A stretch of DNA of 64,000 nucleotides from Alteromonas pelagimontana (GCF_002499975.2 NZ_CP052766.1:4030001-4094000), one strand, 5' to 3'. Positions 15,574 to 24,566 are shown, counted from the first letter of the stretch. Notes: generated by a model from the letters alone, not told the origin. Program-made: numbers and translations.

Positions 15574-17196
15574 CTATTCTGGTTTCGAAGCCATTACCCG
15601 TAGATTATTGGAATGAATTTGAATATGAAGTTCCTCTGCCTGTTTGATTTCGCCATCTAATGCGTAGTGTTCCATACCAGAAAACTTAACAATTACCTGC
15701 TTTGCCTGGCGATAGCGGATTCTCTCTGATTCCTTCTTGCTTTCGCCACTTAAAAAAACGAGTTCCGCTAATGACAGAAACTGCTTATCGGAGCTTTCCT
15801 GCGGTTCCAGCCAGGTTATATCTAACTTACCGTCAGTTGCATCAGGAACATCACCACCCTGAGCGAGCGCTGTAGTCACCGGAGCGGCGTTTGCAATAAC
15901 AAGGCTAGGCGTCGTAAGTTTAACGCTTTCCTCATTATCAAATCGAATTTCAAAAGTACCGGTATCATTTTTTGATATCGCATCCCAGAGTCCGCGAAGA
16001 TATGCCAACTGCCCGCCAGCATCTTTTTGAGTGCGATCAGCAGAAGATATCATTTGCTGTTCAAAACCCACTGCAGCCACAAGCAGCATCAATTCGCCGT
16101 TACATAAGGCGGTATCCATTTCTATGACTTTTCCCTCGATTATTGCATCGCAGGCTGAACCGATTGGTACTATTTTGCTGGCATAACCATGAAGAACATG
16201 GCTAAGTGTATTTGCCGTTCCCAACGGAATGAGGCCCAATATTGCATTGGTATCAACACATGCCGCAGCGACTTCCGTAATGGTGCCATCACCTCCGCAC
16301 GCTACAACGACCTCGGCTCCTGCCTTTATTGCTTTACGGGCTAGATGAGTGCCATCAAGAGATTCTGTAGTCTCGTGTACAGTTACCCGATAGTGGGGAT
16401 TTAGCTGTGCAAGTATATCGTCTTTTTCTTCCAGCCATTTTCCCCCGCCAGCCACCGGGTTAGCTATTAATGCCAGGGAACGGGTAAATTTAAGTCTGCC
16501 GCCTTGTTTAATTTTAGATAGCGACCGCAGCTGGCGCTTATTCAACCGTGCTGTGGCGCGAATGGATTGAATTTTGTTAAGAGCATCAAGCACAGAAAGC
16601 GTGTTATCTCGGGCAAGCAGGTAAGCGGCCATGGTGAGGACTGATCTGCCTCTTCCTAGCGCACAATGCACGACCACCTTTTTCCCATCTCGAATCTGCT
16701 GGTCAATCCAGTTCAATGCGGTATTGAGCTGTTCACCAGTTGGACTAGTGTGATCGAGTACCGGAATATTTAGATATGCACAATCCCATTGATAGGCGGT
16801 CCAGTCCAGGCCGTCGAATTCAGCTGTGACATCAAGTATGGCGTTAACCCCATATTCATGGAGAGTTTCCACATCTTTGCCGAAGAGGCGGCAGGCGAGA
16901 AAAAGATTTTCATCTATTTGCTGTATAGCCGGGACTTTGTCGTTTCTTCTGGCCCACGAATTATATGCGTCTGTTCCCAATAAAAAAGGAATAAATAACC
17001 AACGCACGTATATGGGTATAGATCCGTCCTCACGTTTACGAAACATCGAAGGGTACTTAAGTAAGTATGCGGTGCTTACTGCTGCTAAAGAAAAGCAAAT
17101 CCATAAAAATAAAATCTGTACTGGCCAAAAAGGGATAAACCAAGCTAATAACGCTGCAGCAATTGCACCTAGCACGTAGTACTTCACCATTTTCAA
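15574..17196 (-). CDS. Membrane-anchored dual-specificity phosphatase fused to diacylglycerol/lipid kinase domain
   Basis: 540 residues. Two or three N-terminal membrane segments (about 5-22, 25-47, 63-75). A dual-specificity phosphatase domain (about 88-225) carries the P-loop HCALGRGRS with nucleophile Cys178 and Arg184 and a preceding DVTAEFDG loop. A YegS/DAGK-like kinase domain (about 238-540) carries NPVAGGGK, the ATP site GGDGT at residues 301-305, and IPLGTANTLSHVL. The family phosphorylates diacylglycerol, phosphatidylglycerol or sphingoid lipids. The fusion implies linked phosphorylation and dephosphorylation of a lipid or phosphoinositide-like molecule, but the substrate is unknown. 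Confidence 0.85.
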   Translation of the reverse strand: MKMVKYYVLGAIAAALLAWFIPFWPVQILFLWICFSLAAVSTAYLLKYPSMFRKREDGSIPIYVRWLFIPFLLGTDAYNSWARRNDKVPAIQQIDENLFLACRLFGKDVETLHEYGVNAILDVTAEFDGLDWTAYQWDCAYLNIPVLDHTSPTGEQLNTALNWIDQQIRDGKKVVVHCALGRGRSVLTMAAYLLARDNTLSVLDALNKIQSIRATARLNKRQLRSLSKIKQGGRLKFTRSLALIANPVAGGGKWLEEKDDILAQLNPHYRVTVHETTESLDGTHLARKAIKAGAEVVVACGGDGTITEVAAACVDTNAILGLIPLGTANTLSHVLHGYASKIVPIGSACDAIIEGKVIEMDTALCNGELMLLVAAVGFEQQMISSADRTQKDAGGQLAYLRGLWDAISKNDTGTFEIRFDNEESVKLTTPSLVIANAAPVTTALAQGGDVPDATDGKLDITWLEPQESSDKQFLSLAELVFLSGESKKESERIRYRQAKQVIVKFSGMEHYALDGEIKQAEELHIQIHSNNLRVMASKPE

Positions 17197-17309
17197 GCTG
17201 AATTCTCCTTGAAGCTTATTCCTTTCCCGACCGATTATGGAACTTCAGACATATTGCCCATACTAAGAGGGAATTATTATGTTATAAACAGTTAAAACAT
17301 CCCGTCATA

Positions 17310-17924
17310 ATGCAGAATGTCTGCCATGTTGAACACAACCGGCGGAAAAATCGGAATTTTTTATGGTTTCCAGCAATTTGGATAATAGCTGTCATTTTTC
17401 CGTTTCAGTTGATGTGGATAATTGTTCTGCTGCTAGAGAGCTTCTTCATCTTCTCTAAAGAACGTAACACCGATTTTCACTGTGCAGTTGCAATTGGATT
17501 ATTAGGTACTGTTAGTGACAGCCTTGGCTGTCGCCATCGGATTGTTTATTTTTCCTGATCATCCATCAGCTCCACTTGCTCCGGTATGATTGGTTTTTAT
17601 ATGGGCGGGATTTGGTGTAACAGTGCGCTACAGTTTGCATTATTTACAGGGTCGCTGGTTTCTCGCTGCTATATTGGGGGCATTAGCTGGGCCCTTAATT
17701 ATTGGGCGGGGCTTCGCCTGGAGGCTGTGACTTTTGATTTAAGCCTGGTGCAATCGTTGGCTGTGCTGGCGATAATATGGATTGGTATTTTGCCTCTTAC
17801 GCTTTTAATTGTAAAAAAGGTAGAACAGCCCGAAATATATAATGGCGGAGCTTGCGATAAATATTTGGCTACTGGTATGGCTCCTGTGGAAAATTATTCA
17901 AGTTTTCATCTTTCGTTGTTCTAA
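17310..17924 (+). pseudogene. Decayed DUF2878 family membrane protein gene
   Basis: Three consecutive frames make one membrane protein. Frame 1 (from 17310) gives FLWFPAIWIIAVIFPFQLMW, FFIFSKERNTDF and GLLGTVSDSL. From about 17524 the match shifts to LAVAIGLFIFPDHPSAPLAPV, an in-frame TGA at 17587, then FIWAGFGVTVRYSLHYLQGR and FLAAILGALAGPL. From about 17690 it shifts again to NYWAGLRLEAVTFDLS and AVLAIIWIGILPLTLLIVKK. The order FxFPDHP, LHYLQG, GALAGPL, YWAGLRLEAV is that of DUF2878 inner-membrane proteins. Two frameshifts and one stop make it non-functional unless they are sequencing errors. Confidence 0.75.
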
Positions 17925-17978
17925 GATGGCTGGAGGTTGACATAATGACCCGAAAGGCTGCTACTTGCGGAAATTGCA

Positions 17979-18000
17979 AAGCGCTCAAATCAGAGCGCTT
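17979..18000 (-). terminator. Possible terminator of the 18015-18569 gene
   Basis: AAGCGCTC and GAGCGCTT pair around a six-base loop just past the stop of the minus-strand gene; a short, imperfect T run follows in that direction. Confidence 0.5.
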
Positions 18001-18014
18001 CAACTTTCTACAGC

Positions 18015-18569
18015 TTACTGAGCAGATTCCACTACTTTTCGACTGCGCTGGGAAAGCACATCAACAACTGCTTTAATGGACTGATGCTTCTTAAGGTTAA
18101 CGATGACTGCGTAATGCTTTCTGCGAATGGCGTGTCTTACCGTATCAATAATTTCTGTTCTGTCGGGGCGAAGACCCATCAAACCCGCGACGAAAAGACC
18201 GATGAATATGCCTGGGCTAATAAGGGCAATAAATGTAAACATTGGATTATTCTGCGTGAGCTCAGGACCAAATTGAACGAGTAAAAAGGCAATGGTTAGT
18301 CCGACCGCCAATCCTACCGCTCCCAATATCAAATGGGAATTCCACATCATTCTACCAATACTTTCACTATCCCCTTCTAATTTTTCGCTAAAGTGACTAT
18401 CAGTTGGATCGACAATAGTGATTTGATCGCGTCCAACTCCGGTATCGTGCTCCACGTCAGTCACAGACGCACGGGCTTCATCTGCTGTTTCAAATACTGC
18501 AGCAACCTGAATGTGTTGAGGGCTCAAAAATGCTGCCCGAATATTTTCATGATTAGCTGGACTGTTCAT
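18015..18569 (-). CDS. Stress-type membrane protein, two transmembrane segments, function unknown
   Basis: 184 residues. An N-terminal alpha/beta region (QVAAVFETADEARASVTDVE, ITIVDPTD) resembles the general stress protein 17M-like domain. Two hydrophobic helices follow (about 79-98 and 108-130, with the glycine-rich ISPGIFIGLFVAGLMGL). A basic C-terminal region ends in HAIRRKHYAVIVNLKK, whose hydrophobic strand resembles the end of the same domain. I recognise no enzyme motif. The domain resemblance is tentative. Confidence 0.7.
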   Translation of the reverse strand: MNSPANHENIRAAFLSPQHIQVAAVFETADEARASVTDVEHDTGVGRDQITIVDPTDSHFSEKLEGDSESIGRMMWNSHLILGAVGLAVGLTIAFLLVQFGPELTQNNPMFTFIALISPGIFIGLFVAGLMGLRPDRTEIIDTVRHAIRRKHYAVIVNLKKHQSIKAVVDVLSQRSRKVVESAQ

Positions 18570-19054
18570 ACTTCCTCCACACTGTGACTAAACATCAATC
18601 CATTTTTTTGCCAAATCCCGTAACTCTACTGGAATACCTGGCTGGAGCATTACGCTCGAATTCCTTCAGGATTAGGAAAGTAGCCTTACGTTCCTTTTCC
18701 ATTCTCTAAAATGATGATACAAGATTTGTACCGACGGCTATAAGTAGTTGAAAGGTAAAGGACTGTTCAGTCACAAATGCTTGGAACACTTGAAAATCTT
18801 GCTGAAACAGGAACTTTTTGCGGGAACAAATGAAAATTTTTCTGATTATTCAAGATTCCGCTTTAGCTAACTGAGCAGGATTCACCTGCCTGCAAAAGAA
18901 TTTTCGGGTACTTACCTGATACTTGGTTAGTTGGTCTTAAGATTGCACTACCAACTGCCAGAGAACAATGCGGGCACCTGGTCGAGCCCTGAAATTTCGC
19001 CTAAAGGGGTGCAAAATGTTGACGCATTGAATATGAATCATCGAGGTAGCAGTA
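18570..19054. other. Non-coding stretch between the stress-type gene and topoisomerase IB
   Basis: No frame with a recognisable product. 18604-18665 has a very faint likeness to the small-ORF repeat (GGCTGGAGCATTACGCTC), not enough to call. The final 20 bases hold the GAGGT ribosome site of the next gene. Confidence 0.4.
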
Positions 19055-20053
19055 ATGGAAAGTGCAATGTTAGATATTCGGCGTAGACGTCGTGGAAAAG
19101 GGTTTGAGTTTTTTTACTCATCCGGGCGGAAGGTACAAAGCCAAAGAGTGCTCCAGCGAATTCAAAAGTTGGTTATCCCTCCTAATTGGTGTGACGTACG
19201 TATTAATCAACAAGCTACTGCTAACCTGCAAGTTACCGGCATAGATGCTAAGGGGCGAAAGCAATACATCTATCATCCTAATTGGCACAAGGCTCAACAA
19301 AGCGCAAAATTTGCCCGGCTAAGTGAATTTGGCGCGGCCCTGCCGGCGTTTAGAAAGTTTTGCTGGTCTCATGTAGATGATCTTCATTGGACCCGCGATC
19401 GCACTCTTGCCCTTGTTTGCCTTATCCTCGATCACACAGGTCTACGCGCGGGAAATAAACAGTATACCGTTAGTAACAACACCTACGGCCTTACTACGTT
19501 AAGACGTAAACATATTCTTCAAGATGATAACACCGTTAAACTTTCCTTCATTGGAAAGCACAACAAGCCGCGAGAGGTCCAGATTGAAGATCCAAAACTG
19601 GCAGACCTTGTTGCTGAAAGTGCTGAAGAGCGTGGTTATGCACTGTTTCGGTATGAGGATAGCCAAGGAAAATGGCATGATGTGGACAGTCACGATGTTA
19701 ACGCCTTTATCCACGAAAATATGGGAGACGGATTTTCCTGCAAAGATTTTCGCACCTGGGGAGCGAGTCGTTTTGCATTAATGAGTTTGCCCCAGGTCGA
19801 ACGCGCAGTCCTGGAAAATCCTCGCCGTGGCTGGTCTACCACATTGGTTAAGCACGTCGCGTCAATGTTGGGAAATACGCCAGCAGTTTGTCGCCAATAT
19901 TACCTTCACCCGAAATTATTTCAGGTTGTTGATACCGCCTCTAAGCGAGAACTGACGATGGAAGAAATCAAAAAAATTATTCCGGAAGATCAGTTGAACG
20001 ATGAAGTAATCGTCGCGACAGAGAAACTTCTCAATGGAATAATAGCTGCTTGA
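19055..20053 (+). CDS. DNA topoisomerase IB (poxvirus-like bacterial type)
   Basis: 332 residues. The catalytic set can be placed from motif context: Arg131 in TGLRAGNKQY, Lys168 in FIGKHNKPRE, Arg233 in DFRTWGAS, His267 in LVKHVAS, and the nucleophile Tyr283 in VCRQYYLHP. These correspond to Arg130, Lys167, Arg223, His265 and Tyr274 of the vaccinia enzyme. It relaxes supercoils through a 3'-phosphotyrosyl intermediate. Bacterial members are scattered and accessory, often acquired horizontally. ATG at 19055 follows GAGGTAGCAGTA; MLDIRR five residues in is an alternative start. Confidence 0.93.
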   Translation: MESAMLDIRRRRRGKGFEFFYSSGRKVQSQRVLQRIQKLVIPPNWCDVRINQQATANLQVTGIDAKGRKQYIYHPNWHKAQQSAKFARLSEFGAALPAFRKFCWSHVDDLHWTRDRTLALVCLILDHTGLRAGNKQYTVSNNTYGLTTLRRKHILQDDNTVKLSFIGKHNKPREVQIEDPKLADLVAESAEERGYALFRYEDSQGKWHDVDSHDVNAFIHENMGDGFSCKDFRTWGASRFALMSLPQVERAVLENPRRGWSTTLVKHVASMLGNTPAVCRQYYLHPKLFQVVDTASKRELTMEEIKKIIPEDQLNDEVIVATEKLLNGIIAA

Positions 20054-20878
20054 GACAAACTCTCCCCATAAATTAACCGAACCCGTAAATTAAATGAGTA
20101 AATCATGTTTTGTTGAGGTATTTTATTCAAAGTTAATTTATAAAGGATATTGAATTAAACCATAATTATAATCTATAACAATGACTTATATATTTTATTG
20201 AGAGACATTGTAGACTTTTGTTAATCGTGGAAGTACTTACCTACGAAACCGACAATAACCTGATTTTATCCTCTACAGCTTGCAAAGCAGTGCTCAAACT
20301 TGATATAGTTAGAGCTCAAACTAATTGGCACATCCATCTAGTGACGCATGGCCGAAAATGATTAGGCGGCAATGTGAGAGACTTTCGTCCGTTTATTTAC
20401 CAAATTTCAAAAGGTTGAATAGATTTGACTACTCTTAGAAATAGAAAAGATTGTTATTGAGCGGCGCGGCTTATTCTGAGGTGGGGTTACATTAAGGTGG
20501 CGGTTAGTTTAGCTACGGCGATGAGTGCAGAAGTGTCGTTAGTCAACGAAAAATTACGAAGTGCTGAGTGTCTTCGGGGTTGGCGGGTAATAAGTAAATA
20601 TCGCTTTATTGGCTAACGCGCTCTTGAATACTTAATTGTTGGTAGCATAACAATTAGACATCTACACTATGTCTATTGATTTTGGGTAGTGCTGGGTTAA
20701 CGAAGGATTAGTGATTTACTCTCGTTTTTCGTAAATGGAACGAATTTAGTCCTGCTTTTGCTGTGCGTACCGTGGAAGGTAGGAGCACTTTTTAGGCTTA
20801 GTTTTCACGCAGGTGATGCGCTTAGTTGTCTTCAGTAAAGTAAGAATTCGCAGAATAAATGGTTTGAGGTGATTAAAT
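20054..20878. other. Long AT-rich intergenic region upstream of proB
   Basis: 825 bases without a convincing gene. It includes a 33-base piece of the MITE-like element (20444-20476). A short open stretch from about 20499 reads VAVSLATAMSAEVSLVNEKL and stops after about 35 codons; it may be the start of another lost gene, but I cannot name it. GAGGTG before 20879 is the proB ribosome site. Confidence 0.4.
20444..20476 (-). repeat. Fragment of MITE-like terminus
   Basis: GATTGTTATTGAGCGGCGCG followed by GCTTATT matches, on the opposite strand, the left end of the element at 24231-24463 (24245-24270) with one or two differences. No second terminus is found nearby, so this is a broken copy or an independently mobile end. 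It faces the complete element across proBA-mscS. Confidence 0.6.
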
Positions 20879-21988
20879 ATGAGTCGTTCAAATTGGAAAC
20901 GTATCGTAATTAAGGTTGGGAGTGCATTAATTTCTCCGAATAAAAAGGGGTGCAGCAGCCACTATTTGTTGAGTATTGCGCAATTTATTGTGAAGTGTAG
21001 GGCTGCTGGTACCCAGGTGGTGCTGGTTTCTTCCGGTTCCGTTGCGGCAGGATCTCAGTTGTTTCCTGAGCAGGAAAAAACAGATATCGCGGTTAAAAAG
21101 GCAATGGCGGCAGCCGGACAGACAGAAATGATGTCAACATGGGATCGGTTGTTCGATTTCCCTTCTGCGCAAATTTTGTTGACCCACGGCGATTTGCGGG
21201 ACAGGGAGCGGTATGTCAGTATTCGCGAGACCATATTTTGTCTGCTGGACAACGGCGTTTTACCTATCGTAAATGAGAACGATACGGTAACGACTGATAA
21301 GCTTAAAGTTGGAGATAACGATAATCTGTCAGCAATGGTGGCAGCGGCTGCTGATGCAGATGCGCTGATAATCTGTTCGGATATCGATGGGTTGTACAAT
21401 AAAAATCCTCATGAACATGATGATGCAAAATTATTGTCGTGGGTGGAACATATTGATGAGAGTATCTATGCCATGGCTGGTGGCGCTGTGAAAGGCGGTG
21501 TAGGTACCGGCGGAATGCGAACGAAAATCGAGGCGGCCGAAAAAGCGGTTTCTCATGGCATAGATACATTCATCATTAACGGTTTTACCGAATTGTCATT
21601 CAATATGTTGCTTGAAGGCAAGAATCCGGGCACCCATTTTCAGGCGCACGAGACCCCTATGCAGGAGAATATTCACTGGATGCGGCACACCTCTAATGCG
21701 CAGGGTGAGGTTATCGTGGAAAGCAATTTCGCCGCGTCTTTAGAAAGTGACACAGATCAGTTAACGAGTAGTGAAATAATTGAAGTGAAAGGTGAGTTTT
21801 CCGTCGGCGATACGATTTTAGTGCGAAAAGATGATGGTACCAAGCTGGTAAAAGCGAAATCCAATTACAGCAGTTGTCTTTTAAACTTTATCGCCAAGCA
21901 AGATAACGAAGATTTTGCCACTGAGTTTGAACAAAAAACCGGTCCGATTATTTCAAATCAAAACATCGCAAATTTGGAGAAAGAATGA
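20879..21988 (+). CDS. proB: Glutamate 5-kinase
   Basis: First step of proline synthesis from glutamate. 369 residues, the two-domain form: amino acid kinase domain (about 8-260) with KVGSALIS, LVSSGSVAAG, NENDTV, DNDNLSAMVA, GGMRTKIEAA, and a C-terminal PUA domain (about 280-360). The DNA ends in ATGA overlapping the start of proA, so the two are translationally coupled. It has its own long upstream region, as expected for a regulated osmoprotectant route, but no known regulatory site is recognisable. Confidence 0.96.
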   Translation: MSRSNWKRIVIKVGSALISPNKKGCSSHYLLSIAQFIVKCRAAGTQVVLVSSGSVAAGSQLFPEQEKTDIAVKKAMAAAGQTEMMSTWDRLFDFPSAQILLTHGDLRDRERYVSIRETIFCLLDNGVLPIVNENDTVTTDKLKVGDNDNLSAMVAAAADADALIICSDIDGLYNKNPHEHDDAKLLSWVEHIDESIYAMAGGAVKGGVGTGGMRTKIEAAEKAVSHGIDTFIINGFTELSFNMLLEGKNPGTHFQAHETPMQENIHWMRHTSNAQGEVIVESNFAASLESDTDQLTSSEIIEVKGEFSVGDTILVRKDDGTKLVKAKSNYSSCLLNFIAKQDNEDFATEFEQKTGPIISNQNIANLEKE

Positions 21989-23232
21989 GCTTAATTTCAG
22001 AGTTAGCGAAAGAGACAAAAAAAGCTGCACAAACCTTAGCTGTCCTGGATGAAGCTAAAAAAAATGCAGTGTTAAAAGATATGGCAGCGGCGCTTCGGGC
22101 AAACAAAGAAAAAATAAAGCAAGTTAATGAAAAAGAAGTCGCTCGAGCGAAAGAAAACCAATTAGATTCTGCTATGGTAGATCGGTTGATTCTCAATGAC
22201 GAACGCATAGAAAGTATGGCTGAAGGCATTGAAGTCATTGTCAGCCTTGATGATCCGGTGGGGCAGGAACGGGTAATAGGAACCCGCCCCAATGGTATCG
22301 AAATTAAAAAAATGCGTATTCCATTGGGGGTGGTGTGTATGATTTATGAAGCCCGCCCTAATGTGACCGCCGATGCAGGAGCACTATGCTTCAAATCGGG
22401 TAACGGAGTAATTTTACGTGGGGGCAAAGAAGCGCTCGATTCCAGCCTCTGTATCGCTGAGATTCTACAAGATGTTCTGGTAAAGCATGATCTGCCGAAA
22501 GCGTTGATTAACGTTGTACCTGATGCAGATCGCCAGCTTATGCAGGAGTTGATGGAGCAGCGAGATTATATTGACGTAATTATTCCACGTGGCGGCGAAG
22601 GGCTGATTAACTACGTGACAGATAACGCAAAAGTGCCTGTCATCCAGCATTTCAAAGGCGTATGTCATCTTTACGTTGATAAAGCCGCTGACTTGGACAA
22701 AGCGCTCAATTTGCTACTTAACGGAAAAACGCAAAGAACGGGTGTATGTAATGCACTGGAAGGATTAATTGTCCACCAGGCGGTAGCTGGAGATTTCCTT
22801 CCGCGAGTTGCGAAATCCTTAGCCGAACATGACGTAAAAATTCACGTCAATGACAAAGGTGCTGCTTATTTTGAGGGCGCAGATGTTATTAGTGAAGAAG
22901 GTTACGGTGAAGAGTATCTTGGCTTGGAAATCGCTATTCGTGTGGTGGAGGATATTGACGCCGCGTTCGAACATATTTTTCGGTTTGGCAGTCACCACAC
23001 AGAGGTTATCTGTACTGAAGATAAAGAAGCAGCGGATCGTTTTCAGCGCACAGTCGATGCGTCAGTAGTGATGGTTAATGCTTCCTCACGTTTCTCAGAT
23101 GGCAGTCAGTTAGGACTGGGAGCTGAGATAGGGATTGCAACCACCAAACTACACGCTTACGGCCCAATGGGACTGGAATCTTTAACGTCGGAAAAGTATC
23201 TGGTAAATGGTACTGGACAGGTAAGAGATTAA
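21985..23232 (+). CDS. proA: Gamma-glutamyl phosphate reductase
   Basis: Reduces gamma-glutamyl phosphate from ProB to glutamate semialdehyde with NADPH. 415 residues, full length. Motifs: MIYEARPNVTADAGALCFKSGN, VIPRGGEGLI, the catalytic cysteine in RTGVCNALEGL, HHTEVICTED, and SRFSDGSQLGLGAEIGI with the C-terminal GPMGLESLTSEKY. ATGA overlap with proB. Confidence 0.97.
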   Translation: MSLISELAKETKKAAQTLAVLDEAKKNAVLKDMAAALRANKEKIKQVNEKEVARAKENQLDSAMVDRLILNDERIESMAEGIEVIVSLDDPVGQERVIGTRPNGIEIKKMRIPLGVVCMIYEARPNVTADAGALCFKSGNGVILRGGKEALDSSLCIAEILQDVLVKHDLPKALINVVPDADRQLMQELMEQRDYIDVIIPRGGEGLINYVTDNAKVPVIQHFKGVCHLYVDKAADLDKALNLLLNGKTQRTGVCNALEGLIVHQAVAGDFLPRVAKSLAEHDVKIHVNDKGAAYFEGADVISEEGYGEEYLGLEIAIRVVEDIDAAFEHIFRFGSHHTEVICTEDKEAADRFQRTVDASVVMVNASSRFSDGSQLGLGAEIGIATTKLHAYGPMGLESLTSEKYLVNGTGQVRD

Positions 23233-23276
23233 CCGTATGGGATTGTCTCTTGGTTAGGCATTGGTCATAATGAAAG

Positions 23277-23308
23277 CACCGGGTTGGATAGAAACCCGGT
23301 GTTTTTTT
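23277..23308 (+). terminator. Rho-independent terminator after proBA
   Basis: CACCGGGTT and AACCCGGTG pair around a seven-base loop, followed by seven T. It lies 45 bases after proA. Confidence 0.93.
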
Positions 23309-23340
23309 ATGTGGAGCGAAAAATTGAAGCCAGGGGCTAA

Positions 23341-24234
23341 GTGTTGAATATTGATGTAGATAATTGGTGGTTACAAATTGTTTATCTGACAGACACCTAC
23401 AAGCTGTTTTCCTCCGCTATCATTGTAGTGCTGTTTTTGGCGGCAAAACGTCTTATCCTTAAGCTCATTAAAATGCGCAGTAAAAGAAAAGGTGAGGACA
23501 GACGCCATACCATAAATATTCTTGAACAGCTGGGAAACGCCTCTCTTCTTATTCTTCTCATGCTGCTCTGGGGCAATGAAATCCAGAGTTTGGCTATTTC
23601 CATCGCTGCTTTTATGGTAGCAATCGTACTTGCCACCCGGGAATTCATTCAGTGCTTCATGGGTTTCATCTACTATCTGGGAGCCAAGCCTTTTAGAGTC
23701 GGCGACTGGATTCAGATGAATAATATAGTGGGCGAAGTGGTTGAAATGGACTGGGCAAAAACTGCCTTGCTCGAAGTTGATCACGAATCATTTAGCTACA
23801 CTGGAAAACATGTGTATGTTCCTAATAGTCAACTGGTCACCCAGACCGTTAAGAATCTCAACTTTTTACGAAGATATACGCTTCACTCATTTTCTATTAT
23901 TAATGAACCCTCAGTAAATCCCTATTCTTTATTGCCCACCTTCATCGCAAAAGCAAAAGGCCATTGTGAATATTTTCGGGACGTTGCTGAACGCTATAAA
24001 GGGCTAATTGAGCGGCATATGGAAGTGGAATTTATTCAAATCGATCCTGATATTGCCGTGGAAACAAATCAGTTTGCAAAGCTGAAAGTCACGGTATCGC
24101 TTTTTTGTCCTACTGCAGAGGCACATGCATTACAGCAGAAAATCAGTGCCGACTGGATGGATCTTTGGCATTCGGCGTTACAAGGGCAAACGCTTGAAAA
24201 GCAGGCTTCCTCGCAGACGGTAGATAATAATTAA
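23341..24234 (+). CDS. MscS-family mechanosensitive channel
   Basis: 297 residues from GTG. Three hydrophobic helices (about 21-42, 63-80, 85-105), the third being the pore-lining segment running into REFIQCFMGFIYYLGAKPFR. The beta domain motif FRVGDWIQMNNIVGEVVEMD and VPNSQLV follow, as in MscS/MscK. It would release solutes on hypo-osmotic shock, which suits its position after proBA. The stop codon TAA is part of the TTAA that begins a MITE-like element, so the last residues may have been changed by its insertion. Confidence 0.88.
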   Translation: MLNIDVDNWWLQIVYLTDTYKLFSSAIIVVLFLAAKRLILKLIKMRSKRKGEDRRHTINILEQLGNASLLILLMLLWGNEIQSLAISIAAFMVAIVLATREFIQCFMGFIYYLGAKPFRVGDWIQMNNIVGEVVEMDWAKTALLEVDHESFSYTGKHVYVPNSQLVTQTVKNLNFLRRYTLHSFSIINEPSVNPYSLLPTFIAKAKGHCEYFRDVAERYKGLIERHMEVEFIQIDPDIAVETNQFAKLKVTVSLFCPTAEAHALQQKISADWMDLWHSALQGQTLEKQASSQTVDNN

Positions 24235-24463
24235 CCCAACTCGAGATAAGCCGCGCCGCTCAATAACGATCTTTTTGCGCCTGGCATCGTTGCGCTTTTT
24301 AATCATAGCTGGCTATGACGTACGAAATCTTGCTTTGCTATGCGCAAAAATCTCGTCCTCGAGCCAATATTAACTTAAGAACAATCGACTTCTATATATA
24401 AGCTGCTGATTTAAAAGTATATTTAAGGTCTGTACGATACTTCTTATCTCGGGTTGGGCTTAA
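24231..24463. mobile_element. MITE-like non-autonomous element with ~20 bp terminal inverted repeats
   Basis: 233 bases. Left end TTAACCCAACTCGAGATAAG, right end (read on the other strand) TTAAGCCCAACCCGAGATAAG minus one base, i.e. the two ends pair over about 20 positions with one mismatch and one indel. Both ends carry TTAA, which may be a target duplication. Internal inverted repeats GATCTTTTTGCGC / GCGCAAAAATC and CATAGCTGGCTATG add further secondary structure. No coding frame. The left TTAA supplies the stop of the mscS gene. Confidence 0.75.
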
Positions 24464-24566
24464 GCTGCCCCGACATATTTGTCGAATAAACCTGATGATA
24501 AATTTGTCATTGAGGTAAAAATCAGAACAAGAGCATGAATGAATAAACATTCTGCAACCTTAAAAA

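Noticed and set aside
18604..18665. Possible fifth copy of the small-ORF repeat
   Set aside because: Only GGCTGGAGC..ACGCTC and a few residues (FLPN, L..L) agree; the match is too weak and needs arbitrary gaps.
20499..20640. Short frame VAVSLATAMSAEVSLVNEKL upstream of proB as a gene or secreted peptide
   Set aside because: It stops after about 35 codons, lacks a start with ribosome site and matches no family I recognise.
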